The notes under the pieces: model-generated
What the model was told of the DNA's origin: nothing
Database searches by the model: none
What the model saw: only the letters and a program-made list of their open reading frames with translations
Program-made: the position numbers and the translations under genes
Part shown: one piece after another, positions 28,497 through 39,059 of the stretch
Numbering within the stretch: position 1 is the first letter of the stretch
Layout of the letters: every line of letters begins with the position of its first letter
Assembly: GCA_029248335.1 (NCBI GenBank)
Contig: JAQWJM010000038.1
Coordinates: 1 to 64,000 of the forward strand
Direction of reading: 5' to 3'
Source: UBA12014 sp029248335
GTDB lineage: Bacteria; Planctomycetota; Phycisphaerae; Phycisphaerales; SM1A02
DNA: 64,000 nucleotides

Positions 28497-28877
28497 ATGA
28501 GCGATCAGCAAGAAAATCCCGACCTCCGTGTCCAGATGGACGACCCCGAACCCGGGGCGACCTGGTTCCTGTCCCTGGTCAGCCTGGTGCTGATGGTGGT
28601 GGTGGTGCTGGCGTCGGTCGCCATGTACTTCGGGTTCGCCGAGGGCGAGATCGATCGCAAGATCGTGGATAGGCCCGCCGTGGAACTCCAGAAGCTCCGG
28701 CTCTCGCAGCAGGAGCAGCTCACCGAGTACCAGCGGTACGAGATCGAGGACGCGGAAGGCAACAAGGTCGAGCGGATCCGGATCCCGGTGACCCGGGCCA
28801 TGGAACTGGTGGTCGCGGACAGCCGCGCCTCCGCCGACACCGACACCGACGAAGAAGGAGCGGTCGCTCGACGATGA
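28497..28877 (+). CDS. Single-helix membrane protein between actF and sco
   Basis: A 126-residue protein that I cannot name. One helix (FLSLVSLVLMVVVVLASVAMYF, about 24-45) is followed by a charged stretch with probable coiled-coil character (KLRLSQQEQLTEYQRYEIED) and an Asp/Thr-rich end. Start supported by AAAGG 5 bases upstream. It sits between act genes and the copper chaperone and may be an accessory subunit of alternative complex III or the oxidase. The stop overlaps the sco start. Confidence 0.78.
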   Translation: MSDQQENPDLRVQMDDPEPGATWFLSLVSLVLMVVVVLASVAMYFGFAEGEIDRKIVDRPAVELQKLRLSQQEQLTEYQRYEIEDAEGNKVERIRIPVTRAMELVVADSRASADTDTDEEGAVARR

Positions 28878-29812
28878 TCAGCACGGTCTCCCCATCCCGA
28901 TTCGACCGATTCGCCGTCGCACACCGCGCCGGTGTCGTGTCGCGCTTCGGCATGGGACTTCTTCTGCTGGTTTTCTCGGCTGTTTCGGCGAATCAGGTGC
29001 TGGCGCAGGAGGCCGGATCCGGTGAGTTCACCGAGGACCTGCCCGAGGAACTGGTGGGCGTCGACATCGTGGAGCATCTCGACGAGACGCTTCCCCTCGA
29101 CCTCGTCTTCACCGACGAGGATGGCGAGCGGATCAAGCTCGGCGACATCATCGACGGCGAACGACCGACCATCCTCCAGATCGGGTACTTCAAGTGCCCG
29201 ATGCTCTGCAACCTCGTGCTCAACGAGGCGATGGACGGACTCGCCGGCGTCGACGACCTGAGCGCGGGCACCGATTTCGATCTCGTCGCGGTCAGCATCA
29301 ACCCCAACGAGGGGCACGAGCTCGCCCGCGTGAAGAAGGAGGGATACCTCCTCGAGTACGCCCGCCCCGGCGCTTCCAGGGGATTCCACTTCCTGACCGG
29401 CTCCGCCGAGAACACCAAGGCCCTCGCGGACTCGGTCGGCTTCCAGTACCGACTCCAGGACGATGGTGAATACGCCCATGCGGCGGCCCTCTTCGTCATC
29501 ACCCCGGATGGTCGGATCTCGAGATACCTCTACGGGGTCCGATACGAACCCGCCACGCTTCGCTTCGCCCTCATGGAAGGGGCCGAAGGTCGGATCGGAT
29601 CGACCCTCGAACGATTCATTTTGTGGTGTCACGTCTACGACCCCGATTCCGGGTCCTACCATCTCCTCGCCTTTCGCGTGATGCAGCTGGGTGGACTCGC
29701 GACGGTGTTCGTCATGGTGGTGGGTGTCGGGCTTCTGTGGCTTCGCGATCGGCGAAGAAGCCTCGACATCGGATCTCAAGATCAGATCGCCTCCCCGGGG
29801 GCGGGTCGATGA
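28874..29812 (+). CDS. Sco1/SenC copper chaperone for cytochrome oxidase
   Basis: Sco proteins deliver copper to, or reduce, the CuA centre of subunit II. The thioredoxin-like domain contains the copper ligands C108 and C112 in KCPMLC and H202 in YAHAAALF. The N-terminus is a signal peptide ending near VLAQEAG. Unusually, a helix near residue 275-295 (QLGGLATVFVMVVGVGLLWL) anchors the C-terminus. The gene lies directly before the caa3 oxidase genes it should serve. Confidence 0.92.
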   Translation: MISTVSPSRFDRFAVAHRAGVVSRFGMGLLLLVFSAVSANQVLAQEAGSGEFTEDLPEELVGVDIVEHLDETLPLDLVFTDEDGERIKLGDIIDGERPTILQIGYFKCPMLCNLVLNEAMDGLAGVDDLSAGTDFDLVAVSINPNEGHELARVKKEGYLLEYARPGASRGFHFLTGSAENTKALADSVGFQYRLQDDGEYAHAAALFVITPDGRISRYLYGVRYEPATLRFALMEGAEGRIGSTLERFILWCHVYDPDSGSYHLLAFRVMQLGGLATVFVMVVGVGLLWLRDRRRSLDIGSQDQIASPGAGR

Positions 29813-29913
29813 CCCGTTCCACCGTTTCGTTCCGCCGGTCCTTCCGATCGGCCTCCTCCGCCCGCGTCCGCGACCAGCGTCGACGACCCGGGACCGCTTC
29901 GAGCAAGTCATGA
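29809..29913 (+). CDS. Possible 34-residue basic micro-ORF linking sco and coxB
   Basis: The frame starts at ATG 29809 overlapping the sco stop (ATGA) and ends at 29913 overlapping the coxB ATG (again ATGA). The product would be MTRSTVSFRRSFRSASS and so on, very rich in Arg and Ser, with no helix or known motif. It may serve only to carry ribosomes from sco to coxB, or may be chance. Confidence 0.35.
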   Translation: MTRSTVSFRRSFRSASSARVRDQRRRPGTASSKS

Positions 29914-31175
29914 CCGATCTCACTTCGACCGTCGTCGACATCCTCTCCAGCACCATGCTCGCCATGCAGGAAGCGGCCAACACCGCGGCCCCGGTCGTGC
30001 AGGAAGCGGCACCCGCCGCGGCACCCGCCGCGGAGCCCGCGGCGCAGGTTCGCGAGCTCGGGGGCGACTTCTGGATGCCGCCCGCCGCCAGCACCCTCGC
30101 ACCCGCCACCGACTTCGCGTTTCAGGCGATCACCTGGCTCTCGTACGTCTTCTTCTTCGGAATCACCTTCGTCCTCATCTACCTCACCGTGAAGTTCCGC
30201 CAGAAGGGAACGGACGTGCAGTACGACGCGGGGGCACCCGTTCACAACACGCCGCTCGAGGTGGGTTGGACCGTGATTCCGCTGCTGCTGGTGATCGCGA
30301 TCTTCTTCATGGGCTTCAAGGGCTTCCTCGACCTCTCGACGCCGCCCAAGGACGCCTACGAGATCAACGTGACCGCGGCCCAGTGGAACTGGAACTTCAA
30401 GTATCCCAACGGCGCGACCAGCAGCGACCTCGTCGTTCCCGCGGGTCAGCCGGTGAAGCTGGTGATGCGGTCGAACGACGTGCTGCACAGTCTGTACATC
30501 CCCGACTTCCGCGTGAAGAAGGACGTCGTTCCGGGCCGGTACTCCTATCTCTGGTTCCAGGCCGACGAGCCGACCGGGATGGTTCCGGAGGACCAGTCCT
30601 CGAACACCACGATCGGTCACTACCTCTTCTGCACCGAGTACTGCGGCAAGGACCACTCCAACATGAACCGCAAGGTCTTCGTGCTGAACGAGACCGATTT
30701 CAAGGAGTGGGAGGAGACCCAGGCTCGCTGGCTCGACGAAGTGCCGGACGAGGAGCTCTATTCGATCGCCGGTCCCAAGCTCTACCTTCGCTGTTCGAAC
30801 TGCCACTCGATCGACGGCACCGCGGGCACCGGTCCCTCCTGGGGCGATCAGACCTCCGGTTCGATCGCCGGACTCGGCACCCTCTGGGAGCGCGTCACCT
30901 CGGGTGTCTCGCCGATCGACGGCGGAACCCGGGACAACGGCGGCGGCAAGCTGGGCGACTACATCGGCCCCGGCAAGCTGTACGAGACCCCCGAGGACTA
31001 CATCCGTGAGTCCATCTACAACCCCGGAGCGCTCCTGATCTCCGGGTACGGACCGAACATGCCTCACTTCCGAGGCCAGTTGAGCGATCGTGCAGTCGAT
31101 GCGCTCATCGGAATGATCAAGAACATCGACCAGTTCGACCCCAAGGGCCGGTACATCGGCAACACGCCGAACTGA
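29910..31175 (+). CDS. coxB: Cytochrome c oxidase subunit II with fused cytochrome c (second oxidase)
   Basis: 421 residues. An Ala/Pro/Glu-rich N-terminal section precedes two helices (about 70-95 and 118-140). CuA ligands are in CTEYCGKDHSNM (C241, C245, H249, M252) and the upstream His is in VLHSLYIP. The C-terminal cytochrome c domain has CSNCH at 295-299 and a Met candidate in GPNMPHF. The start ATG 29910 is chosen because it overlaps the micro-ORF stop; the frame upstream is open but overlaps sco. A caa3-type subunit II, likely receiving electrons from ActE. Confidence 0.93.
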   Translation: MTDLTSTVVDILSSTMLAMQEAANTAAPVVQEAAPAAAPAAEPAAQVRELGGDFWMPPAASTLAPATDFAFQAITWLSYVFFFGITFVLIYLTVKFRQKGTDVQYDAGAPVHNTPLEVGWTVIPLLLVIAIFFMGFKGFLDLSTPPKDAYEINVTAAQWNWNFKYPNGATSSDLVVPAGQPVKLVMRSNDVLHSLYIPDFRVKKDVVPGRYSYLWFQADEPTGMVPEDQSSNTTIGHYLFCTEYCGKDHSNMNRKVFVLNETDFKEWEETQARWLDEVPDEELYSIAGPKLYLRCSNCHSIDGTAGTGPSWGDQTSGSIAGLGTLWERVTSGVSPIDGGTRDNGGGKLGDYIGPGKLYETPEDYIRESIYNPGALLISGYGPNMPHFRGQLSDRAVDALIGMIKNIDQFDPKGRYIGNTPN

Positions 31176-31220
31176 TCGATTCGCAGACCCGCCGGTCGGG
31201 GTGGCCGGCACACATCGCTT

Positions 31221-31248
31221 CGGGTTCGTCCGACGTACGTCGAACCCG
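31221..31248 (+). other. Intercistronic inverted repeat between coxB and coxA (second oxidase)
   Basis: CGGGTTCG (31221-31228) and CGAACCCG (31241-31248) are perfect arms around a 12-base loop. It lies in the 147-base gap between subunits II and I. Confidence 0.5.
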
Positions 31249-31322
31249 ATCCAGGCACCCCCTCGACTTTCGAGGCAAGCAACGCGATCATCTGATCGCC
31301 TCACTCGCAGCAGAGACTCGTC

Positions 31323-33026
<1,704 letters not shown>

Positions 33027-33034
33027 TTCCCTTC

Positions 33035-33090
33035 GAGGCCGGATCACGGCCTCCCTTCCCTTCGCACCCCTCCGGGGACCATCGGTCCCC
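33035..33090 (+). other. Tandem hairpins between coxA and coxC (second oxidase)
   Basis: Two perfect 7-bp stems: GAGGCCG/CGGCCTC (33035-33041 with 33047-33053) and GGGGACC/GGTCCCC (33074-33080 with 33084-33090). No T tract follows, so they look more like processing or stability elements than terminators. Confidence 0.45.
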
Positions 33091-33113
33091 ACACGCCCAT
33101 CGGAGCCAACCGG

Positions 33114-34076
33114 ATGACCTCCATCCAGGCCAACCCCTCGGACCACGCCGACGACCAGGGTCATGACGACCACGGCCACGGCCACGATCCGAATCTCGCC
33201 CACCATTTCGAGTCCATGGAACAGCAGATGGACTCGGGCAAGCTGGGCATGTGGCTCTTTCTCGCGACCGAGGTCCTGTTCTTCGGCGGGCTGTTCGTGG
33301 CCTACGCGGTGCTCCGTGCGAGGAACCCCGAGGTCTTCTCGTACGCGAGCCAGTACCTCGACACGATCATGGGCGGGATCAACACCTGCGTGCTGATTCT
33401 CTCCAGCCTCACGATGGCCCTCGCGGTCCGTTTCGCCCAGCAGGGTCGGAAGGGGCTTCTGGTGCTCTGCCTCTGGCTGACCATGGGCGGTGCGGTCGGC
33501 TTCCTGGTGATCAAGTACTTCGAGTACTCCCACAAGATCCACGACCACCTCGTCTGGGGCGGCACCTTCTACGAGCCGGTCGACGAATCGCAGAAGCTTC
33601 TGCTCGAGACCCCCGAGGAGGCGCTCGACACGCCGCTCGTCACCGGACCTCGCGAAGCGAACGCGGCCGAGGCTCGCGACATCGCGATGTCCCAGATCGT
33701 GAACCGGCCCGAAGAGGCCGCCTCCAGCGTGAAGACCGCGGCTCTCGGACCGGCGGGGCTCTCCGCGGGACCGGCCGCCGCGGAGGCGGCGATTGAGGAG
33801 ACGGAGAGTGACGGACATTCGGGCGCCGGCCACCTCGCCGATCCCGAGATGCCGGTTGGAACGCACCTGTTCTTCGGCATCTACTTCTGCATGACCGGCC
33901 TTCACGGGATCCACGTGGTCATCGGCATGGGCGTGATCGGCTGGCTCATCTGGCGATCGCAACGAGGCGACTTCGGACCCAAGTACAACACGCCGGTCGA
34001 CCTCGGCGGCCTCTACTGGCACATCGTCGACCTGATCTGGATCTTCCTGTTCCCGCTGTTCTATCTGATTCACTGA
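33114..34076 (+). CDS. coxC: Cytochrome c oxidase subunit III (second oxidase) with hydrophilic insertion
   Basis: 320 residues against about 200 for the short bacterial form. A His-rich start (GHDDHGHGHDPNLAHH) precedes the usual KLGMWLFLATEVLFFGGLFVAY. Between the third and fourth helices there is an insertion of about 90 residues rich in Ala and Glu (from EPVDESQKLLLETPEE to ETESDGHSGAGH). The C-terminal helices are standard (GLHGIHVVIGMGVIGWL, YWHIVDLIWIFLFPLFYL). The insertion has no motif I recognise. Confidence 0.92.
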   Translation: MTSIQANPSDHADDQGHDDHGHGHDPNLAHHFESMEQQMDSGKLGMWLFLATEVLFFGGLFVAYAVLRARNPEVFSYASQYLDTIMGGINTCVLILSSLTMALAVRFAQQGRKGLLVLCLWLTMGGAVGFLVIKYFEYSHKIHDHLVWGGTFYEPVDESQKLLLETPEEALDTPLVTGPREANAAEARDIAMSQIVNRPEEAASSVKTAALGPAGLSAGPAAAEAAIEETESDGHSGAGHLADPEMPVGTHLFFGIYFCMTGLHGIHVVIGMGVIGWLIWRSQRGDFGPKYNTPVDLGGLYWHIVDLIWIFLFPLFYLIH

Positions 34077-34137
34077 ACCGGTCCCGCCCGGAACGTTCCC
34101 GATCCCCACGCTCGAAGCACTCCGCGAGTTCAACACC

Positions 34138-34563
34138 ATGTCGCACGACACGACCGCAGCCCACGCAACTCATGAAGACCACGATGACCACGGCCTCGGC
34201 CACATCGTGAGCTACGGAACGCTCTTCGGCATCGGCTTCGCGCTGCTGCTGATGACGATCGTCACCGTCGCGGTCCGCTACGTCGACGCCGGCGAGCTCA
34301 ACATGCCCATCGCGCTCGGCATCGCCGGCGTGAAGGCGACGCTCGTCGCCCTCTACTTCATGCATCTTCGCTGGGACCGGCCGTTCAACGCCCTCGTGCT
34401 CGTCGGTTCGATCGCGTTCGTGGTCCTGTTGATGATCTTCGTGCTGATGGACACCGCCCAATACGCCCCGCAGGTCTTCGAGGGCAACGCCCCCAAGGTC
34501 CAGGAAGTGCTGACCGTGGAAGCACCCGGCGCACCGATCGCCGATCAGTCCCAGCTTCCCTGA
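34138..34563 (+). CDS. Cytochrome c oxidase subunit IV-like protein
   Basis: 141 residues with three helices. ALGIAGVKATLVALYFMHLRWDRPFN is the pattern of the bacterial COX4 (caa3 subunit IV) family. A His-rich N-terminus (THEDHDDHGLGH) precedes the first helix. It follows subunit III as expected for a caa3 operon. Confidence 0.9.
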   Translation: MSHDTTAAHATHEDHDDHGLGHIVSYGTLFGIGFALLLMTIVTVAVRYVDAGELNMPIALGIAGVKATLVALYFMHLRWDRPFNALVLVGSIAFVVLLMIFVLMDTAQYAPQVFEGNAPKVQEVLTVEAPGAPIADQSQLP

Positions 34564-34651
34564 TCGCTCCGGGCGGTTCCGGTGATCGATCGGGTCCCGC
34601 GCAGAGTTCGCGTCGGACGTCCATCGTCCATCGTGCGATCCGGGATGAGCC

Positions 34652-35251
34652 ATGGCCAACATCGTCTCGCCATTCGAGGATCCGGAACACCGGCTGTCCG
34701 CCGGTCGCTTCGGCATGTTCATCTTCATCGCGTCGCTGGCGATGATCTTCGCCGGGGCGATCCTCGGCTTTCTCGTGGTCCGGCTCGAGGATGATGGCAC
34801 CTGGCCGCCGCCGGGCATGCCGGCGCTTCCCGGGTCGCTGCTCCTCAGCACGCTGCTCCTGATCGCCTCGAGCGTCACGTTTCTCCGCGCGACGCGTGGT
34901 CTTCGACGTGACGACGGCCCCGGGCTGATCCGATGGCTGACCGCGACGCTGGTGCTCGCCCTCGCCTTCCTCGCGATCCAGACCTTCGCCTGGTGGGATC
35001 TGGTCGGCCGTGGGATGGACTTCTCCCGACACCTCTACGCGTGGACCTTCTACTTCCTCACCGGACTGCACGCGGTCCACGTGCTGGGCGGGGTGATTCC
35101 GTTGTGGATCGTGACGCGTCGCGTCCGGCGCGGAGACCGGACGGCGTCGGTCCGGCGCGGCGTGGAGTACACCGCGATGTACTGGCACTTCCTCGACGCC
35201 GCCTGGCTCGTGCTCTACCTCACGCTCGTCGCGGGGACCCTCGGCGGCTGA
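34652..35251 (+). CDS. Second subunit III-like protein of the caa3 operon
   Basis: A 199-residue five-helix protein of the heme-copper oxidase subunit III family: AGRFGMFIFIASLAMIFAGAIL, HLYAWTFYFLTGLHAVHVLGG and YTAMYWHFLDAAWLVLYLTL. Paired subunit III-type genes occur in several caa3 operons. It is the last gene of this plus-strand block and its stop lies 24 bases from the convergent ctaA stop. Confidence 0.88.
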   Translation: MANIVSPFEDPEHRLSAGRFGMFIFIASLAMIFAGAILGFLVVRLEDDGTWPPPGMPALPGSLLLSTLLLIASSVTFLRATRGLRRDDGPGLIRWLTATLVLALAFLAIQTFAWWDLVGRGMDFSRHLYAWTFYFLTGLHAVHVLGGVIPLWIVTRRVRRGDRTASVRRGVEYTAMYWHFLDAAWLVLYLTLVAGTLGG

Positions 35252-35275
35252 GGCGGCGGGGACCGCGTTCCACGT

Positions 35276-36682
35276 TCATGCACCGACGCCGATGCCGCGG
35301 GGCGTCGGAGGCGACGAGGTACGGGGGACGACGACCTCGAACCGGCGGACCGCCACCGCGAGCCCGGCGGCCGCGGCGAGCAGCAACGCGCCGTTCGCCT
35401 GGTGGGCGGACGTGGGAACCAGTTCCCAGATCGGGATCTCCGTCGTCTTGCGGAGGATGGTCGCGAGGAACGCGAGCAGTCCGAGCGTGAACTGGAGGCC
35501 GACCAGCATGTTCACGGTGCGACCCAGGGCGGGGACCACCGGTACGCCGAGCTCCCGGCGCGACTTCGCGCGAAGACCGGTGACGAACGCGATGGTCACG
35601 ACCACCACCGAGAATCCCAGGTGTCCGTGCATGGCCCAGGCCGGCGGGGTCGGGGCGATGCCGCCATCGACCGCGGGGGTGGCGAAGTGCCGGTAGCACG
35701 CGCCGAGAACGAGTTGGAGCACCAGGGCGACGACGAGCAGGGTGGAGAATCCCCGATCCTGGTTCCCGTTCGGAACCGCGATCGCTTCGATCGCGGGATT
35801 CCGCCAGCGGCGGCTGCTCACCACCGCCAGCGTCGCGAACGCGGCGAAGGTGAGCTGGCCGAAGACGCCGTGGGCGACGGCGAACGTGGTGCTCGGATCG
35901 ACCTCGGTCTGGCTGGTGGTGAATTCTCCGGTCACTCGGAGGCCGCCCATCAGTCCCTGTATGCAGACCATGATGAAGACCACGATCGAGAACATCCGGA
36001 CCGAAGGCCGACGGTCGTACCGGAAGACCATCACCAGGAGGGTGATCGCGGTGACCCCGACCAGCATCCCGTAGAGCCGGTGGGCGTGTTCGTAGAAGAT
36101 CCCGCCCTTCATCTCCGAGAGCGGATAGAGCAGCATGTTGTGCCCGAAGGAGTTCGGCCAGTCCGGCACCGCCAGCCCGGCCTCCATGCCGGTGACCAGC
36201 CCGCCGCTGACGATCAGCACGAAGACGGTCGCCGCCGCGACGAGCGAGAAGAAGCTCGCCGGGGCGATCGTCATGGCTCGATCCGGGCGGAATCCTCGTC
36301 GTCCGACGAGGGCGCCGAGTCCGCCGAGCACCCCGGAGGCCACGAAGAGCCCGGCGACCCAGAAGAGTCCCGAGACGAGGATGGCGCCGTCATCACCGCC
36401 GCCGAAGAGGCTGCCGATCACCAGGAGGTTGACGGCGGCGCTGACCAGGCCCGTCGCGACGCCCGCGCGAATCGTGCCGAGGAGCCGGCCCGCGGCGAAT
36501 CCGCCGAGCGCGAGGACGAGCAGCTCCGCGGCGAACACCAGTTCGCCGAGGGCGAACCCGGGCTGCATGAAGGCGATGTAGCCGAGTGCCCACATCACCG
36601 TGGTCGTGGCGAATCCGAATCCGACGATCAGTCCTCTGGCCTCCGAGGGGCCGTTCCGCAGCGCGTGGGTCGTATGAGTCAT
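35276..36682 (-). CDS. ctaA: Heme A synthase (CtaA/COX15) with N-terminal membrane extension
   Basis: Heme A synthase oxidises the C8 methyl group of heme O. The CtaA core begins at about residue 140 (SGGLVTGMEAGLAVPDWP) and contains the heme and catalytic motifs YEHAHRLYGML, AHGVFGQLTF, HGHLGFSVV and AHQANGALLL. At 468 residues it is about 130 longer than usual; the extra N-terminal part has about four helices of unknown role. ATG 36682 is chosen because the frame upstream loses membrane character. It is divergent from ctaB, 163 bases away, so both steps to heme A are adjacent. Confidence 0.9.
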   Translation of the reverse strand: MTHTTHALRNGPSEARGLIVGFGFATTTVMWALGYIAFMQPGFALGELVFAAELLVLALGGFAAGRLLGTIRAGVATGLVSAAVNLLVIGSLFGGGDDGAILVSGLFWVAGLFVASGVLGGLGALVGRRGFRPDRAMTIAPASFFSLVAAATVFVLIVSGGLVTGMEAGLAVPDWPNSFGHNMLLYPLSEMKGGIFYEHAHRLYGMLVGVTAITLLVMVFRYDRRPSVRMFSIVVFIMVCIQGLMGGLRVTGEFTTSQTEVDPSTTFAVAHGVFGQLTFAAFATLAVVSSRRWRNPAIEAIAVPNGNQDRGFSTLLVVALVLQLVLGACYRHFATPAVDGGIAPTPPAWAMHGHLGFSVVVVTIAFVTGLRAKSRRELGVPVVPALGRTVNMLVGLQFTLGLLAFLATILRKTTEIPIWELVPTSAHQANGALLLAAAAGLAVAVRRFEVVVPRTSSPPTPRGIGVGA

Positions 36683-36845
36683 GAGTCGAGTTTCCGAACG
36701 GAGGATGGTCGTGATGGGAGGGGTGGACCCGGGGAGGATTCTAGACCCCCCGCCCCCCTCGATCCGCTCGGGAACGCCGTGAAGTCGACAACCGCGGGAA
36801 ATCCCCGAGCCCGATCCCGCGGGACTCGTAGAATCACCGTTCCTC

Positions 36846-37883
36846 ATGAACCAGGTCGACACTCCAGCCTCGTCCGAGATCCTCGAACCGACCGCCGATC
36901 CGCCGGTCGGGATGCGACGGATGCTCATGGACCTCACCAAGATGAGGTTGAACGCGCTGGTGCTCCTGACCACCGCGGTGGGCTACGTTCTCGGCCGTGA
37001 CGGCGTCGTCTCCTTCGACTGGGGCCTGCTGCTCCTGACGATGCTCGGCACCGGTCTCGCCGCCGCGAGCGCCGCGATCCTGAACCAGGCCCTCGAGCAG
37101 CGTCGCGACGCGAAGATGCACCGCACGCGGGAACGACCGGTCGCGAGCGGACGTCTTTCGCCGACCCTCGCCTTCGTCGTCGGCATCGGACTGGCCTACG
37201 CGGGGTTCGCCCTGCTCGCGGGCTGGGTGGGAATCACCCCGGCCGTCCTCGCGGTCTCGAACGTGGTCGTCTACGCGTTCATCTACACCCCGCTCAAGCC
37301 GTTGACCACGACGAACACGCTCTTCGGGGCGATCTGCGGAGCCATCCCGCCGATGATCGGCTGGAGCGCGGCGACCGGCGGCCTCGAGGCGGGAGCGTGG
37401 GTTCTCGGAGGCGTTCTCTTCGTCTGGCAGCTGCCGCACTTCTTCGCGCTCGCCTGGATGTACCGCGAAGACTATCGACGCGGCGGGCACGCGATGCTTC
37501 CGGTGCTCGATCCCACGGGACGCATCACCGGGCAGGTGATGACCACCACCGCCGCGCTGCTGGTACCGGTGGGACTCACCGCCACCATGTTCGGCGTCGC
37601 CGGCTGGTTCTCCGCCGCGACCGCGACGCTCTGTGGCGTGTGGTTCACGCTCCGGTGCATCCGGTTCTGGCGATCGCCGATCGACGAGGCCGCCCGGGCC
37701 GCGTTCATGGCGAGTCTCGCCTACCTCCCGATCGTCCTCGGCGTGATGGTGCTCGACCGGGGGCCGGTGAATCCCGAATCCTGGATTCGAGGAGGTCGTC
37801 CACCGCTCACCGCCGAATCGGAGGGGCTGCGGACCGCGGACCCCGACGCGAACGTCGATCCAACTCCGGCGTCAGGCTCATGA
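36846..37883 (+). CDS. ctaB: Protoheme IX farnesyltransferase (heme O synthase)
   Basis: CtaB adds a farnesyl group to heme B to form heme O, the precursor of heme A for both oxidases here. The 345-residue protein has about nine helices and the UbiA-family Asp-rich motifs NQALEQRRDAKMHRTRERPV and YREDYRRGGHAMLPV. MRRMLMDLTKMRLNALVLLT is the typical CtaB start. The stop overlaps the next ATG. Confidence 0.94.
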   Translation: MNQVDTPASSEILEPTADPPVGMRRMLMDLTKMRLNALVLLTTAVGYVLGRDGVVSFDWGLLLLTMLGTGLAAASAAILNQALEQRRDAKMHRTRERPVASGRLSPTLAFVVGIGLAYAGFALLAGWVGITPAVLAVSNVVVYAFIYTPLKPLTTTNTLFGAICGAIPPMIGWSAATGGLEAGAWVLGGVLFVWQLPHFFALAWMYREDYRRGGHAMLPVLDPTGRITGQVMTTTAALLVPVGLTATMFGVAGWFSAATATLCGVWFTLRCIRFWRSPIDEAARAAFMASLAYLPIVLGVMVLDRGPVNPESWIRGGRPPLTAESEGLRTADPDANVDPTPASGS

Positions 37884-39025
37884 ACACCGAGTCCGATCTC
37901 GAGCCGGCCTCCCCCGGGAGTGGCTCCACCCTGCTTCCCATCATCCTCGTGACGCTGCTCGGGCTCTCCGGTGCGGCCGCGGTCGCGACCTGGGGCGTGG
38001 TCGGGATGTTGTCCGGCGAGTCGCCGATCGGCGACGGGCGTGATCCCTCGAGCTACGGATTCGATCTCTCGAACGTCGCGATCGATGCCGACGCGATCGT
38101 CGCCAGCGGCAACCCGCGCGACTTCCTCCCGCCGCTGGTCTCGCCGGTCGTCATCGCGGGGACCGAAGTCGCCGGGCTCAACGCGAGCAACAAGCGCAAG
38201 TGGCAGAAGGAAGTGGTCAGCGGCGATCGCGTGGTCGGTGTTCGCATCGGCGATTCGACGCGGGCCTATCCCATGTTCATTCTCGACGCCCACGAAGTGG
38301 TGCTCGACGAGGTCGGCGGCGTTTCCATCGTCCTCGCCCGCTCGCCGCTCGTCGACGAGGTAGGGGTGTACGAGCGACGTCTCGACGCGACGCCGGTCGA
38401 CTTCGGGGTGAGCGGGCTGCTCGACGACCTCTCCGTGCTGCTCTACACCCCGGACGTCGAAGGCACGTTGATCTCCGGTCACGATGGACGGGTGATCGCG
38501 GGTCCCCGGATCGGCGAACGTCTGGTTCCGGTTCCGGAGGTGGTCGTCTCGACCTGGCAGGACTGGCTCGCCCGACATCCCGGAACCGACGTGGTCCTGC
38601 GGGACTCGGAGTCGCTGCAGCGATACCGCCGCGTCTCCTACGATCGCTATCTCGACGGCGACGACTGGATCATCCCGCCGCGTCGGACGCCTTCGGGTGA
38701 TCTCGCGTCGCGGCGACGCGTGCTTTCCGTGAGAACGGCGGGGACCGCGGAGGATTGGACGATCCTTCCGCTGGACTCGATCGAGACGGCGACGGCGTCG
38801 GGCGGGATCGATCTCCCGATCGGTGCGGGCACGCTTCGCCTCGCCCGACCGGTGGGCGATTCCAACGACCGTGTCGACGTGGTGGCGATCGAGGGGCTCG
38901 AACTTCGATTCGGCTTCTGGCAGGCGGCCTGGGTTCGAGACCCCGACGCCGCGGAGGCCGGACTCGAGCGGGGGCGGGCGATCATCGACCGCGCGATCTC
39001 GGCGCGGAAGAAAGACGCGTCCTGA
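37880..39025 (+). CDS. DUF3179 domain protein with N-terminal membrane anchor
   Basis: 381 residues starting at ATG 37880 in a four-base overlap with ctaB. A signal or anchor helix (LLPIILVTLLGLSGAAAVATW) precedes a DUF3179 domain: IDADAIVASGNPRDFLPPL, VGVRIGDSTRAYPMFILDAHEVVLDEVGG and WQDWLARHPGTDVVL. The typical Cys of many DUF3179 proteins is not seen in this copy. The family function is unknown. The coupling to ctaB suggests co-expression with heme A synthesis, but nothing shows a direct role. Confidence 0.82.
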   Translation: MNTESDLEPASPGSGSTLLPIILVTLLGLSGAAAVATWGVVGMLSGESPIGDGRDPSSYGFDLSNVAIDADAIVASGNPRDFLPPLVSPVVIAGTEVAGLNASNKRKWQKEVVSGDRVVGVRIGDSTRAYPMFILDAHEVVLDEVGGVSIVLARSPLVDEVGVYERRLDATPVDFGVSGLLDDLSVLLYTPDVEGTLISGHDGRVIAGPRIGERLVPVPEVVVSTWQDWLARHPGTDVVLRDSESLQRYRRVSYDRYLDGDDWIIPPRRTPSGDLASRRRVLSVRTAGTAEDWTILPLDSIETATASGGIDLPIGAGTLRLARPVGDSNDRVDVVAIEGLELRFGFWQAAWVRDPDAAEAGLERGRAIIDRAISARKKDAS

Positions 39026-39059
39026 CCGAAGTCCTCGCGTGGACGTCCCCACCCGGCGG

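Noticed and set aside
29623..29913. The longer 96-codon frame overlapping the end of sco
   Set aside because: Most of it is an out-of-frame shadow of sco; only the last 34 codons from 29809 are considered possible.
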